This document shows, one piece after another, positions 8,254 through 16,660 of a DNA stretch of 58,478 nucleotides. This DNA is from JAPLDB01 sp038230515 (GTDB taxonomy: Bacteria; Bacteroidota; Bacteroidia; AKYH767-A; 2013-40CM-41-45). A program made the position numbers and the translations under genes. Position 1 is the first letter of the stretch, and every line of letters starts with the position of its first letter. The stretch spans positions 1 through 58,478 of the forward strand of contig JBBRND010000027.1 of NCBI GenBank assembly GCA_038230515.1, in the 5' to 3' direction. The notes below the pieces were generated by a model. That model saw only the letters and a list, made by a program, of their open reading frames with translations. It had not been told where the DNA came from and did not search any database.

Positions 8254-10875
8254 ATGAAATCTGCGATTCACTTTCTTCTTTTTTTTCTCTTTTCTTTTTT
8301 CGCTTTTTCAAACCCAAGCGCAACTGAAACAAATCCTTCTTTGAAAAAAGGGTTGCAATTATTCAAAGAGCAGAAGTTTTTTCCTGCCCGAGATTATCTG
8401 ATAAAAGCACGAGCAGAAACAAGCAAAGAGAATAAGTTTGAAGAAACTGCGAAAGCCACCAGCAAACTTGCTGAAACGTATCTGATTCTAGACAGAAAAG
8501 ATTCTGCGTTGATTTTTCTTGAAGAAAACAGAAAACTTATCCTAAAAAATTTTCGAAAGGAGAATGAGTTGCTGGCATCGTGTGACGATTTAATGGGCGA
8601 TGTGTATCTGGATTATGGCGATGCAGATGAAGCAAAAATATATTTTGATGAGTCATTGCAAACCCGACTTAAACTTTATGGTGAGAATGATTCGCGAACA
8701 GCTTTCTCTTATTCAAGCATTGCTGCTTTTTACAATTTCCATCCGGGAGAAGGAAAAGATTCTGCTTTTTATTTTGCAAAGAGAGCATTATTAATAAGCC
8801 GCAACTTTCCCACTCACAATAAAGATATTCAACTCGAAAAAATTTATGCTGAGTATGCTTATGACTATAAAATTTCATCACGAGGGTCTTCCTTAGTTGA
8901 AAAAAATGTTCGCGTTACTGACACTGTAATTATGTATTTTGATTCAGCATTGTCAATTCTGAGAGCGAAGCAGCCGGAGAAGACTTATTTTGAATCGTAC
9001 ATCCTGCACCAAATCGGGAATTGCTTTACAGACATGACGGAATGGTTTCCCGAAAACTCGCCCATTACGTTGAGCTATTTCAAGAAGGCAGAAGAATATT
9101 ATGGAAAAGATTTGACCATTCGCAAAGGTATTTTTGGAAATTGTCATTCTGATATTGCCATCACTAATTACACGCTTGCTCTGCTTTACGAATTCACCTT
9201 TAAGAAAAAAAAGCCCTGGCTCTCGTTTATGTATCAGAACAGAGCGATTGAGGCATTGCTTCCCAACTTTAAGTTCAGCAACGAACTTCAATTGCCGGAT
9301 ACAAATTCCTGCATCAATTATTATTTGTTGAATGTTCTCCTGGAAAGAAGAGCGATTTTTATGAAACAATGTAATGAGTTGGCACCCTCAACCGAATTGA
9401 TTATTGCAATGTATCAAATCCATAAATTAAAAATTGCGATCTGGGATAAAATCATGACTTCTTTCAAATCAGCAGAAGTGAGCCAGGTGCTTGCTCTTTG
9501 GAATTATGATGTATTTGAGGATGCAATTACATCGGCTTATAAACTTTTTTCCGTGAATAAGGACTCGATGTTACTAGATGAAATGTTTTCGTTTGCGGAA
9601 CAAGGAAAGAATGCAGAACTGATGAAATATTATTTCAATGCATCGAAAAGTAATTATTCGGTTACCCCTTTTCGCATCAACTCTACCATTTCTGTTTATA
9701 AGATTCAATCGTCTTTGGTCGCACACGAAGCAGTAATAGAATATGTTGCTGACAGGTTGTTTCGCAAAAGCCCGAATTTCATTTTTTTGATTACAAAAGA
9801 TTTTTTTAAAGTAATTCCTTTTGAAACGTCTGCTGCTTCTGATAGTGTATTGAATCTCTACTATCAGTCAATTCAATCAAATGAGGTTCGAAAATTTGCT
9901 ACTCTTTCTTATTCTATTTACAATGAAATTCTAAAACCCGCTCTTGCGCAGCTACCAAAATCAATTACTCACCTCACGATAATTCCTGACAAGCGGTTTT
10001 CTCATTTTTCTTTTGATGGATTGGTAACCGATACGGGTAATGGATTTTCTTCTTACCGCGATTTGAATTATCTCTGCAATCACTACACAATTTCTTATTC
10101 GCTTGGGGCAACGGTAAATGAGATTTTGAAGAAACAGAAATCAACTACCACCGGAACTATTGTTGCCTTTGCGCCTGCCTTTACATCACTGGCATCCTTG
10201 CCCTTTTCCACAGCAGCTTTATTATCGTTGCAGCAGAAAACCGAAGGCAACTATTTTTTTGATAGCCACGCATCGGTTCAATCATTTGTTCAATCCGCTG
10301 GCAAAGCTTCTGTTGTGCATCTGGCTACTCATGCAGTAGCTGACATACAACATCCCAAAGAGTCAAAAATATTTTTTGGCGATCACGAATATCTCACGCT
10401 CGATTCAATTTATCATTTAAAACTGAATTCCGAACTGGTAGTCGTCTCGGCCTGTGAAACAGCCATCGGAAAGGAGCTTTATGCAGAAGGAATGAAAAGT
10501 TTTGCAAGGGCATTTACTTATGCGGGTTGTAAGAGTGCGGTTACTACCCTTTGGAAAGTAGATGACAAGGCAACTGCTGAAGTTCTCGCTAAGTTTTATG
10601 ATTACTTGTTAGAGGGCGATGCAAAGGATGATGCTTTGCACAAGGCAAAAATGGATTACCTGCGCAATTGTAAAACTTCTGATGAAGCAAATCCTTTTTA
10701 TTGGAGCGGAATTATACTTACCAATGATGTTTCGCCAATTGAATTAAAGAAGAAACATTCTTATGTGCTTGCATTGGTGCTTTCTGTTGTTGTCCTGGTT
10801 GGTGGTGTGGGGTTCTGGAAGAAAAAATATTTCACACAGAGGCGCAGTGAACGCGGAGAAATACAAAAGACCTAA
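8254..10875 (+). CDS. TPR-CHAT caspase-like peptidase protein, exported
   Basis: An 873-residue protein with a signal peptide (MKSAIHFLLFFLFSFFAF), tetratricopeptide-like helical repeats over roughly residues 25-450, and a C-terminal CHAT domain (~540-830). The catalytic pair is visible: HLATH with His693 and SACET with Cys734, followed by the typical AGCKSAVTTLW segment. A transmembrane helix follows near residue 830 and then a short basic tail, so the protein is probably anchored in the envelope. CHAT enzymes are caspase-family proteases used in defence and signalling, but this exported TPR-CHAT form is common in Bacteroidota and its targets are unknown. The last ~15 codons and the stop lie inside dispersed repeat M (10830-10969). 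Confidence 0.85.
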   Translation: MKSAIHFLLFFLFSFFAFSNPSATETNPSLKKGLQLFKEQKFFPARDYLIKARAETSKENKFEETAKATSKLAETYLILDRKDSALIFLEENRKLILKNFRKENELLASCDDLMGDVYLDYGDADEAKIYFDESLQTRLKLYGENDSRTAFSYSSIAAFYNFHPGEGKDSAFYFAKRALLISRNFPTHNKDIQLEKIYAEYAYDYKISSRGSSLVEKNVRVTDTVIMYFDSALSILRAKQPEKTYFESYILHQIGNCFTDMTEWFPENSPITLSYFKKAEEYYGKDLTIRKGIFGNCHSDIAITNYTLALLYEFTFKKKKPWLSFMYQNRAIEALLPNFKFSNELQLPDTNSCINYYLLNVLLERRAIFMKQCNELAPSTELIIAMYQIHKLKIAIWDKIMTSFKSAEVSQVLALWNYDVFEDAITSAYKLFSVNKDSMLLDEMFSFAEQGKNAELMKYYFNASKSNYSVTPFRINSTISVYKIQSSLVAHEAVIEYVADRLFRKSPNFIFLITKDFFKVIPFETSAASDSVLNLYYQSIQSNEVRKFATLSYSIYNEILKPALAQLPKSITHLTIIPDKRFSHFSFDGLVTDTGNGFSSYRDLNYLCNHYTISYSLGATVNEILKKQKSTTTGTIVAFAPAFTSLASLPFSTAALLSLQQKTEGNYFFDSHASVQSFVQSAGKASVVHLATHAVADIQHPKESKIFFGDHEYLTLDSIYHLKLNSELVVVSACETAIGKELYAEGMKSFARAFTYAGCKSAVTTLWKVDDKATAEVLAKFYDYLLEGDAKDDALHKAKMDYLRNCKTSDEANPFYWSGIILTNDVSPIELKKKHSYVLALVLSVVVLVGGVGFWKKKYFTQRRSERGEIQKT

Positions 10876-10969
10876 ATTCAAAATCTGGAAACCCCGGTTG
10901 TTTCTCTGTGACTCTGCGTGCTAAAAATTTATTTCACACAGAGGCGCAGTGAGCGCGGAGAAATACAAA
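10830..10969 (+). repeat. Dispersed repeat M, copy 1 (left of vapBC)
   Basis: A composite repeat: TTTCACACAGAGGCGCAGTG, then an ~85-bp middle with a right arm CTCTGTGACTCTGCGTGC, then CTAAAAATTTA and a second CACAGAGGCGCAGTGAGCG arm. It is roughly 80% alike by eye to 11689-11834. It encodes the tail of the CHAT gene and fills the CHAT-vapC gap. Confidence 0.8.
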
Positions 10970-10984
10970 TACCCCAAAACTAAA

Positions 10985-11377
10985 TTACCAACTCGCAATT
11001 TTCAGGTCTTTAACTTGCCTGAAATGTTTATCACGTGTAGAGAGTGTGAGTTCATATTGAATTGCAAGCGCTGCAATCCAAATATCGTTTTCAGGAATGG
11101 GAGTCCCTTTCTTCTTCAACCGGCTTTTTATTTCTCCGTAGTGTTTGGCGGTTTCAAGAGTACAATTGAGAAGTTGACAAACTGTAGAAAACTCATTCAA
11201 CTTCTTACTATTCTGTTCTCTTTTTAGGGAAAGTTCTGCTCCGTAAAAAAGTTCTCCAAGTGCAATCACCGGAATAAAAACGGCTTCTGCAGATGAAATG
11301 TTCTTAACGACCTTTCCATCATCAGCGAATAAAGCAATAATGATATTGGTGTCGAGTAGAAACAACTTACCATTCAT
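10985..11377 (-). CDS. VapC-like PIN-domain toxin (type II toxin-antitoxin)
   Basis: A 130-residue PIN-domain protein, a probable Mg-dependent RNase toxin. From the ATG at 11377 the four acidic residues are in place: Asp9 (LLDTN), Glu42 (GELFYG), Asp98 (ENDIWIAA) and Asp116 (STRDKHF). A longer frame from 11407 exists, but MNGKLFLLDTN is the normal PIN start and its ATG overlaps the end of the antitoxin gene by 11 nt, the usual translational coupling. The pair is bracketed by copies of repeat M. Targets (tRNA or rRNA sites in known VapCs) cannot be read from the sequence. Confidence 0.88.
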   Translation of the reverse strand: MNGKLFLLDTNIIIALFADDGKVVKNISSAEAVFIPVIALGELFYGAELSLKREQNSKKLNEFSTVCQLLNCTLETAKHYGEIKSRLKKKGTPIPENDIWIAALAIQYELTLSTRDKHFRQVKDLKIASW

Positions 11378-11597
11378 GCTTGTCAATAGTTTCGCAACCT
11401 TCGGCAATGGCTGTGCTCATCTCATCAAGGTCTGACAAAGAAAAGGCACCTGCAAAAGACAACAGTTCGCGATTGCTTTGCTTTTTAATAGGTTGCTTGA
11501 AAAGCGATTTCACAAATGAGAGCACTTTGCTTTGCGAAGATTTCTCAAGCATGTTCAGGTATTGCAGTATTTCGATATTGAGAGTGGCTTTCTTCAT
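11367..11597 (-). CDS. Putative antitoxin paired with the VapC-like toxin
   Basis: A 76-residue protein directly upstream of and overlapping the PIN toxin gene. It starts MKKATLNIEILQYLNMLEK and has a helical N-terminal half and a basic middle (KQPIKKQSNRE). The C-terminal half (SLSDLDEMSTAIAEGCE) is the type of toxin-wrapping tail seen in small Bacteroidota antitoxins. It would neutralise the toxin and probably autoregulate the operon. I do not recognise a named DNA-binding fold; the call rests mainly on position, size and overlap. Confidence 0.75.
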   Translation of the reverse strand: MKKATLNIEILQYLNMLEKSSQSKVLSFVKSLFKQPIKKQSNRELLSFAGAFSLSDLDEMSTAIAEGCETIDKHEW

Positions 11598-11688
11598 TGC
11601 GAAAAAAATTCTTTCTCCAAAAGTACAACTATTTTTTTCTCAGGCAGGGAACAGCCAGGATTTCATACAGAAAACCGACTGAAGAAGG

Positions 11689-11834
11689 TTTCACGCAGAG
11701 GCGCAGAGTAAGCGGAGAAATACAAAAGCCATAAATACAAAATATGGAAACAGACCCGGCTATTCTCTGCGAACTCTGCGCCCCTGTGTGCTAAAAATTT
11801 ATTTCACACAGAGGCGCAGTGAGCGCGGAGAAAG
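11689..11834 (+). repeat. Dispersed repeat M, copy 2 (right of vapBC)
   Basis: Same order of arms as at 10830-10969 and the same orientation: TTTCACGCAGAGGCGCAGAG, a middle with CTCTGCGAACTCTGCG, then CTAAAAATTTA and the CACAGAGGCGCAGTGAGCG arm. The toxin-antitoxin pair lies exactly between the two copies. Confidence 0.8.
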
Positions 11835-11848
11835 AAAAAGGGGGATAC

Positions 11849-14800
11849 TTATTCGATTATAACTTTTATTCTTTTTGAAAGCATTCCTTCTGATTCGATT
11901 GCAACCACATAAATTCCTTTTGAAAGATCGCTTACATCAAGCTCTGAAATGTTTTCTCCTTCTTTAACAGTAAGATTTCTTGTTATCAATTCTCTGCCCG
12001 ATAAATCAAGAATAAATATTCTTCCTGTGTTTTCCTTTGATGCATTAAAGGAAACAGTAAGATTATTGTGTGCCGGATTGGGGAATACAGTCACGTCAAT
12101 TAAATTATTTTCCGGTACAGATTCGGAAATGCGCGGAGCTGGCGTACTGAAAATAACTGAAGCAGAATAAGGAGTATATGCTACACCAGTACATTTTGTG
12201 CGCACCTGCCATTGGTAAGTGCTTGATGCTGATAAGCCGGTTAGCTGCGTGCCTGTTACTCCACCCGTGCCGTTTACATCCTTCCATCTGAAGTTTGCAG
12301 TTCCGTTAATTGAGTAGCGGACACGGAAGGTATCTGCCGTTACAAGATTCGTCCAGTTTACATCGGCAGTAGTTCCTGTAATGTTGGTGGTGCTTGTGCC
12401 AAACGGAGTAACACAGGAAACAGCACTATTCGCGGTCGTAAAAATAAATGATGTGCTGTATGGCGTACTTACACCAAGGCAGCGGGAAGCAACCTGAAAC
12501 TGATAGGTAGTATTAGGACTTAACGCTGCCAGCCCCGTGCTGCTGCCACCGGCCCCGTTTACATCTTTCCATCTGAAGTTTGCAGTTCCATTTTCGGAGT
12601 AACGAATTCTGAACGTATCAGCCGTAACCAGGTTTGTCCAGCTTATTGTTGCAGTTGTATTTGTAATTGAGGATGCGCCTAAATCATAAGGAGTGATGCA
12701 CGGTGTAGATGCACTCAATGTAGTGAACGTTGCCGCAACTGCCTGGTAATTTGAACCGCCCCCGCTGCAAAGACTGCGCACCAGCCAATCGTATTGTGTG
12801 CCCGGATTAAGACCGGTTACTGTGTATGATGTTACCGCGGGCTGACCCGGTATTTTTCTCCATGCAGTAGTGTTTGTGCCGTGTATTGTATAGCGAATCA
12901 TAAAACTATCTGCCGTTGCTGTAGTCCAGTTCATTTGGGCTGAAGTATTGGTAATATTTGTAGTGCTAAGATTTAAAGGAACTTCGCAATTGTGAGGAAG
13001 GGAATTATTCAGTGTGTCTATTTCTGATTGCGTTAATGCGCGGTTGTAAATTGCAATATCATCAATTGAGCCGCTATAAAACTGTTGCAGATTTGCCCCG
13101 GCTCCAATTACCAAATCTAATCCGTTTACTATACTATTGCTGTAAGAAATATTGTTGGTTACGGTGAGTTGATTATCAATGTAAAGTTTGATACTGATTC
13201 CGGAATTATATACACAAACATAGTGGTGCCAATTGCCATCAGTAAGCACGGTTGAATTATCTCTATTCTCCTGGCTAAAACCAGCAGCTTCAAACCACGA
13301 ATAAGGACCACCCGGATTGTTTACATCTTGTGTTCCGAATGCATAAGATGGATTTACTCCCATTGTTCCATTGTATTTTGAAAGAAAATATTTAGCGCTG
13401 TTAATTCCATTGTGCTTAATCCAAAGAGACACGGAAAACGATTGACCGATATTTATGTTAAGATTGGGTTGGTTAGGGATATCAATATAATCGCTTACAC
13501 CATTAAATGCGTAAGCAGAATTGGGGTTTCCAAATCTATCCGATGTTAATGTTGCGCCATTTACAGTTCCGTTGTTTCCGTTTCCGCTTCCATCATTTGC
13601 ATCTCCACAAAAAGGATAGTAAGCAACCAACCCATTTGTAATTACCGGTGTGCAGGTAGAAGGGTTAGGCATATTAAATAAGCTGTCAATATCGCAAGCG
13701 GTTAAGGCGCGGTTGTAAATTCTTACATCGTCAATTTTTCCTGTAATATAATTTTGACTTCCACCTTGACCGCAAGCATATCTTCCTATTTCCAGAGGTT
13801 GATTTATTGAGGAGATTGTTCCGGAATAAGCCCTTTGAGTCAATAGATTTCCGTCAAAATAATATTTGACGAAACTTCCATCCCATGTTCCAACTATCAG
13901 ATGCCAATTCCCATCAGAATAATTTGGATTGTTGATGGCCTGTGTTTGTGGATTTCCGCTTGTCTTAATATAGATTCCGCTATAGCCCGGAACGCCAGTT
14001 GTATCATTTCCTAATTGCAATACGTATTGTTCATGTCCTGATCCTGCTGCACAATTCCATTTACCAACAACACCTCCGTTAAAGTATGTTGTATTTGTTT
14101 GAAGCCAGGCAGCAACACTCATTGATGTTGCCGGATTTAAAACTGCGTTGTCAGCAATTGAAATATATTGGCTTCCATTAAAACTATACGCACTATTCGC
14201 ATTTCCAAATCTATCCGTTGTTAGTGTTGCTCCATTTACAGTTCCGTTGTTTCCGTTTCCGCTTGCATCGTTTGCATTGGTGTTGAAGGGATAGGAGGCG
14301 ACTAAACCGGTGGTGATGTCTGCTGTGCAGGGAGAAGGAGAAGGGTTAGGCATATTAAATAAGCTGTCAATATCACAAGAAGAAAGGGCGCGGTTGTAAA
14401 CTCTTATATCATCAAGTTTGCCATGATGAGCATCACCAACTGTATCAGGGTTTGTATAATTTCTCACTCCCCATCGTGCAGGAAGATTTTGTATAGTTGA
14501 ATTGTAATCGATTGTCCATCCAGAATTATCATTTGTGCTTGAAAGTTGTTGTCCGTTTAGATAAATTGAAATTGAATCATTTCGAATAACTGCCAAATGA
14601 TACCATTGATTAATATTTAGTTGATTGGTATCAATTGTTGCCAGCGCATTGTGAAGTGTTGAAGCATTGTAAATGGTTACCGCAAACCGACTCAATGTTC
14701 CTTGATATTCGATTGCGACATATCTGTTTCCGCCCGCTCCTGCGCTATGTAATCCTTTTGAGAAGAAACTTATTATTTTACTTTTTTCGCTAAGGGTAAA

Positions 14801-15100
14801 CCAAATTGAAAATGATGATGGCTGCTGACTACCAAATATTTCAAAAGAATTATTTGCGCATTCTATGTAATCATTTTGCCCATCAAAATCATACGCGCTA
14901 TTCGCATTTCCAAATCTATCCGTTGTTAGTGTTGCTCCATTTACAGTTCCGTTGTTTCCGTTTCCGCTTGCATCGTTTGCATTGCTGCTGAATGGATAGG
15001 AGGCTACTAAACCGGTGGTGATGTCGGCCGATGTGCAACCTTGGGCAGACGCATTTAAGTAATAAGAAAATAAAGCGAGAATAATTAATAGTTGTTTCAT
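11849..15100 (-). CDS. Large secreted LamG/fibronectin-III protein with T9SS sorting domain
   Basis: A 1083-residue surface or secreted protein. Signal peptide 1-20 (ending NASAQ). Three concanavalin-like LamG domains follow (about 21-250, 258-480, 487-700), each opening with a variant of GLVASYPF and closing with IYNRAL. Next come three fibronectin-III-like modules (~705-985), each carrying a variant of TADTFRIRYS and, in two, a WKDVNG motif. The C-terminal T9SS type A domain starts VFPNPAHNNLTV and ends SKRIKVIIE. LamG and Fn3 suggest carbohydrate or protein binding, so adhesion is the likely role; there is no enzymatic domain. Internal repeats are near-identical in DNA (around 14205-14280 and 14905-14985), making the gene prone to internal recombination. 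Confidence 0.9.
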   Translation of the reverse strand: MKQLLIILALFSYYLNASAQGCTSADITTGLVASYPFSSNANDASGNGNNGTVNGATLTTDRFGNANSAYDFDGQNDYIECANNSFEIFGSQQPSSFSIWFTLSEKSKIISFFSKGLHSAGAGGNRYVAIEYQGTLSRFAVTIYNASTLHNALATIDTNQLNINQWYHLAVIRNDSISIYLNGQQLSSTNDNSGWTIDYNSTIQNLPARWGVRNYTNPDTVGDAHHGKLDDIRVYNRALSSCDIDSLFNMPNPSPSPCTADITTGLVASYPFNTNANDASGNGNNGTVNGATLTTDRFGNANSAYSFNGSQYISIADNAVLNPATSMSVAAWLQTNTTYFNGGVVGKWNCAAGSGHEQYVLQLGNDTTGVPGYSGIYIKTSGNPQTQAINNPNYSDGNWHLIVGTWDGSFVKYYFDGNLLTQRAYSGTISSINQPLEIGRYACGQGGSQNYITGKIDDVRIYNRALTACDIDSLFNMPNPSTCTPVITNGLVAYYPFCGDANDGSGNGNNGTVNGATLTSDRFGNPNSAYAFNGVSDYIDIPNQPNLNINIGQSFSVSLWIKHNGINSAKYFLSKYNGTMGVNPSYAFGTQDVNNPGGPYSWFEAAGFSQENRDNSTVLTDGNWHHYVCVYNSGISIKLYIDNQLTVTNNISYSNSIVNGLDLVIGAGANLQQFYSGSIDDIAIYNRALTQSEIDTLNNSLPHNCEVPLNLSTTNITNTSAQMNWTTATADSFMIRYTIHGTNTTAWRKIPGQPAVTSYTVTGLNPGTQYDWLVRSLCSGGGSNYQAVAATFTTLSASTPCITPYDLGASSITNTTATISWTNLVTADTFRIRYSENGTANFRWKDVNGAGGSSTGLAALSPNTTYQFQVASRCLGVSTPYSTSFIFTTANSAVSCVTPFGTSTTNITGTTADVNWTNLVTADTFRVRYSINGTANFRWKDVNGTGGVTGTQLTGLSASSTYQWQVRTKCTGVAYTPYSASVIFSTPAPRISESVPENNLIDVTVFPNPAHNNLTVSFNASKENTGRIFILDLSGRELITRNLTVKEGENISELDVSDLSKGIYVVAIESEGMLSKRIKVIIE

Positions 15101-15182
15101 TGTAGTTGTTTTTAAATTGTTTAGTGAAATAAATTATATTGGTTTTAATTGTTATGCTATATTATATGTGTCATAAAAAGAA

Positions 15183-15203
15183 AAGAGCGCTCATTGCCCT
15201 CTT
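15183..15203 (-). terminator. Probable intrinsic terminator after the 15224-15925 gene
   Basis: On the minus strand, AAGAGGGC-AATGA-GCGCTCTT with one mismatch is followed by TTCTTTTTA. It lies between the stop of the orphan membrane protein and the start of the LamG gene. Confidence 0.6.
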
Positions 15204-15223
15204 TCTTTTTTTATTCATAAAAA

Positions 15224-15925
15224 TTATCCTGCAAATGTTACTACCGCAGGGTCGCTGAACAGCCCTATCTCAGCATCGTGCAATATGCCGCGTGCTTTGT
15301 AGGTGCGTGTTTCGGGTTTGCCTGCCACTGCAAGCGGGCGTATGTCGTGAAAGCCGGAATGATGCACGGTTGCTATTTTCTCCCACACAGTTGGGTCGCT
15401 GCCACCCACAGGGTTGCTGAAAATTTCCATTGCCTCTATGTCGTGCATCAGGAAATCAACTTTTACATAGCCCGGAAGAGATTTGCAGGTAATGGCGGGT
15501 TTGAAATCGTCAGGCACAAAAACTGTTTCATCGCCAATAATGCCAAGGTCGTTACCAACGCCTGCGTTGTAATTGGCAGTGTTGCCTTTTATGCGCTGCG
15601 CAATGCCGCTTATAAAAGTAAAAATTCCGGCTTGCGTAAGTGCGGGTGCAACTCCGGGCGCAAGCACGGGCAGCGTTCCCAGCGTGGCACCGCTGGGCGC
15701 AAAGCTGAGGAGGTTTTTAAACGAAGTAAGTTTTTTGGTGTAGGTGCGGCTTTGTTCAATCAGGTTAATAATATAAGAGTAAATTAAAGCCATTGCCACA
15801 ATGACGATTATTTCTCCGGCTGTAATGTTGAAGGTGGGTCCGTAGCCGCCAATTTTAGAGGCAAAATTGTTGAGCCAGATTACGCGCTCCGATTCTTTTC
15901 TCGGTAAATAAGGTTTCTTAATCAT
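15224..15925 (-). CDS. Hypothetical membrane-anchored protein next to array B
   Basis: A 233-residue protein I cannot assign. Residues ~37-58 (AGEIIVIVAMALIYSYIINL) form one transmembrane helix. A Gly/Pro/Ala-rich middle (TLGTLPVLAPGVAPALTQAG) follows, then a C-terminal ~100-residue part with strand-like segments (KSLPGYVKVDF, EMQ-type contacts, GKPETRTYKARGIL) that could be an Ig/Fn3-like fold. It has no signal peptide. Its start lies only about 25 bp from the conserved leader of array B and it is transcribed away from that array, so an association with the repeat is possible but unproven. It ends at a hairpin terminator. Confidence 0.6.
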   Translation of the reverse strand: MIKKPYLPRKESERVIWLNNFASKIGGYGPTFNITAGEIIVIVAMALIYSYIINLIEQSRTYTKKLTSFKNLLSFAPSGATLGTLPVLAPGVAPALTQAGIFTFISGIAQRIKGNTANYNAGVGNDLGIIGDETVFVPDDFKPAITCKSLPGYVKVDFLMHDIEAMEIFSNPVGGSDPTVWEKIATVHHSGFHDIRPLAVAGKPETRTYKARGILHDAEIGLFSDPAVVTFAG

Positions 15926-15950
15926 TTTTGTTTGGGTTTAAGGTTTGAGA

Positions 15951-16010
15951 TAAATTGATTTTATAATAATATGCGAATTTTAGCTATTTTGGAGGTTTTG
16001 ATGACATCCG
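15951..16010 (+). repeat. Conserved leader of the B/D repeat family (copy at array B)
   Basis: A ~60-bp AT-rich sequence with the block CGAATTTTAGC, then TTTTGGAGGTTTTGA, then ACATCCG, ending where array B begins. The same sequence, inverted, borders array D at 48296-48352. Conservation outside the tandem units shows the two arrays are copies of one larger element. Confidence 0.8.
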
Positions 16011-16019
16011 CGCTCCGCA

Positions 16020-16397
16020 GTTGTCTGACTGCGCTCCGCGGTTGTCTGACTGAGGAGTAAAGTTGTTTGACTGCGCTCCGCGGTTGTCCGACCGGAGAGT
16101 AAAGTTGTCTGACTGCGCTCCGCGGTTGTCTGACCGGAGAGTAAAGTTGTCTGACTGCGCTCCGCGGTTGTCTGACCGGAGAGTAAAGTTGTCTGACTGC
16201 GCTCCGCGGTTGTCCGACCGGAGAGTAAAGTTGTCTGACTGCGCTCCGCGGTTGTCTGACCGGGGAGTAAAGTTGTCTGACTGCGCTCTGCGGTTGTCTG
16301 ACCGCGGAGTAGAGTTGTCTGACTGCGCCTTGCGGTTGTCCAACTCCAAAGGAGGTTTGTTTGACTCCGCTTTGCGGTTGTCCGACTGAGGAGTGAA
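16020..16397 (+). repeat. 21-bp tandem array B
   Basis: Eighteen units in exact 21-bp register from 16020 to 16397, with no indel. Each has a core GTTGTCTGAC and an 11-bp spacer; the spacers largely alternate between TGCGCTCCGCG and CGGAGAGTAAA, giving a 42-bp super-period. Several frames are open on both strands (145 and 121 aa on minus, 108 aa on plus) only because 21 is a multiple of three. It is the same family as array D. Confidence 0.92.
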
Positions 16398-16496
16398 GAC
16401 CTTGTACTAACCTGCATGATGAAAATTATTTCGTGCGCTTTTGTCCTTAATCAATCGTAAAAGGAAAAGGTAACTTTTGGTTGAAAAAAAATTTTT

Positions 16497-16594
16497 CGCA
16501 GAGCCGCAGAGTGCGCGGAGGAGCAGCCAAAAAAAAGTATAAAAAAATCCTGATAGGGCTGTTTTCTTTTCTCCGCGAACTCTGCGGCTCTGCG
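16497..16594. repeat. Long hairpin repeat related to M
   Basis: Arms 16497-16520 and 16571-16594 are 24 bp each and complementary at 23 positions (left arm starts CGCAGAGCCGCAGAG), separated by 50 bp. The arm sequence resembles repeat M near vapBC. It lies between array B and the sigma-factor start. Confidence 0.8.
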
Positions 16595-16639
16595 TGCCAT
16601 CGGCTGCTTGGGCTGTTCTCTGTATGAAATCTTTTTTTC

Positions 16640-16647
16640 TATTTTTG
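16640..16647 (+). promoter_or_regulatory. Putative Bacteroidota -7 box (TATTTTTG)
   Basis: Matches TAnnTTTG and lies 13 nt before the sigma-factor ATG. I see no convincing -33 TTG at the right distance, so this is a weak call. Confidence 0.35.
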
Positions 16648-16660
16648 TTCACCATCACGC

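Noticed and set aside
16020..16397. CRISPR array
   Set aside because: The repeat core is only ~10 bp, spacers are ~11 bp and fall into two recurring types instead of being unique, and no cas gene is nearby. The same applies to array D.
15980..16417. Coding ORFs over array B (145 and 121 aa on minus, 108 aa on plus)
   Set aside because: Several frames are open together because the period is divisible by three and the unit has no stop. There is no plausible start context, and the peptides are pure unit repeats.
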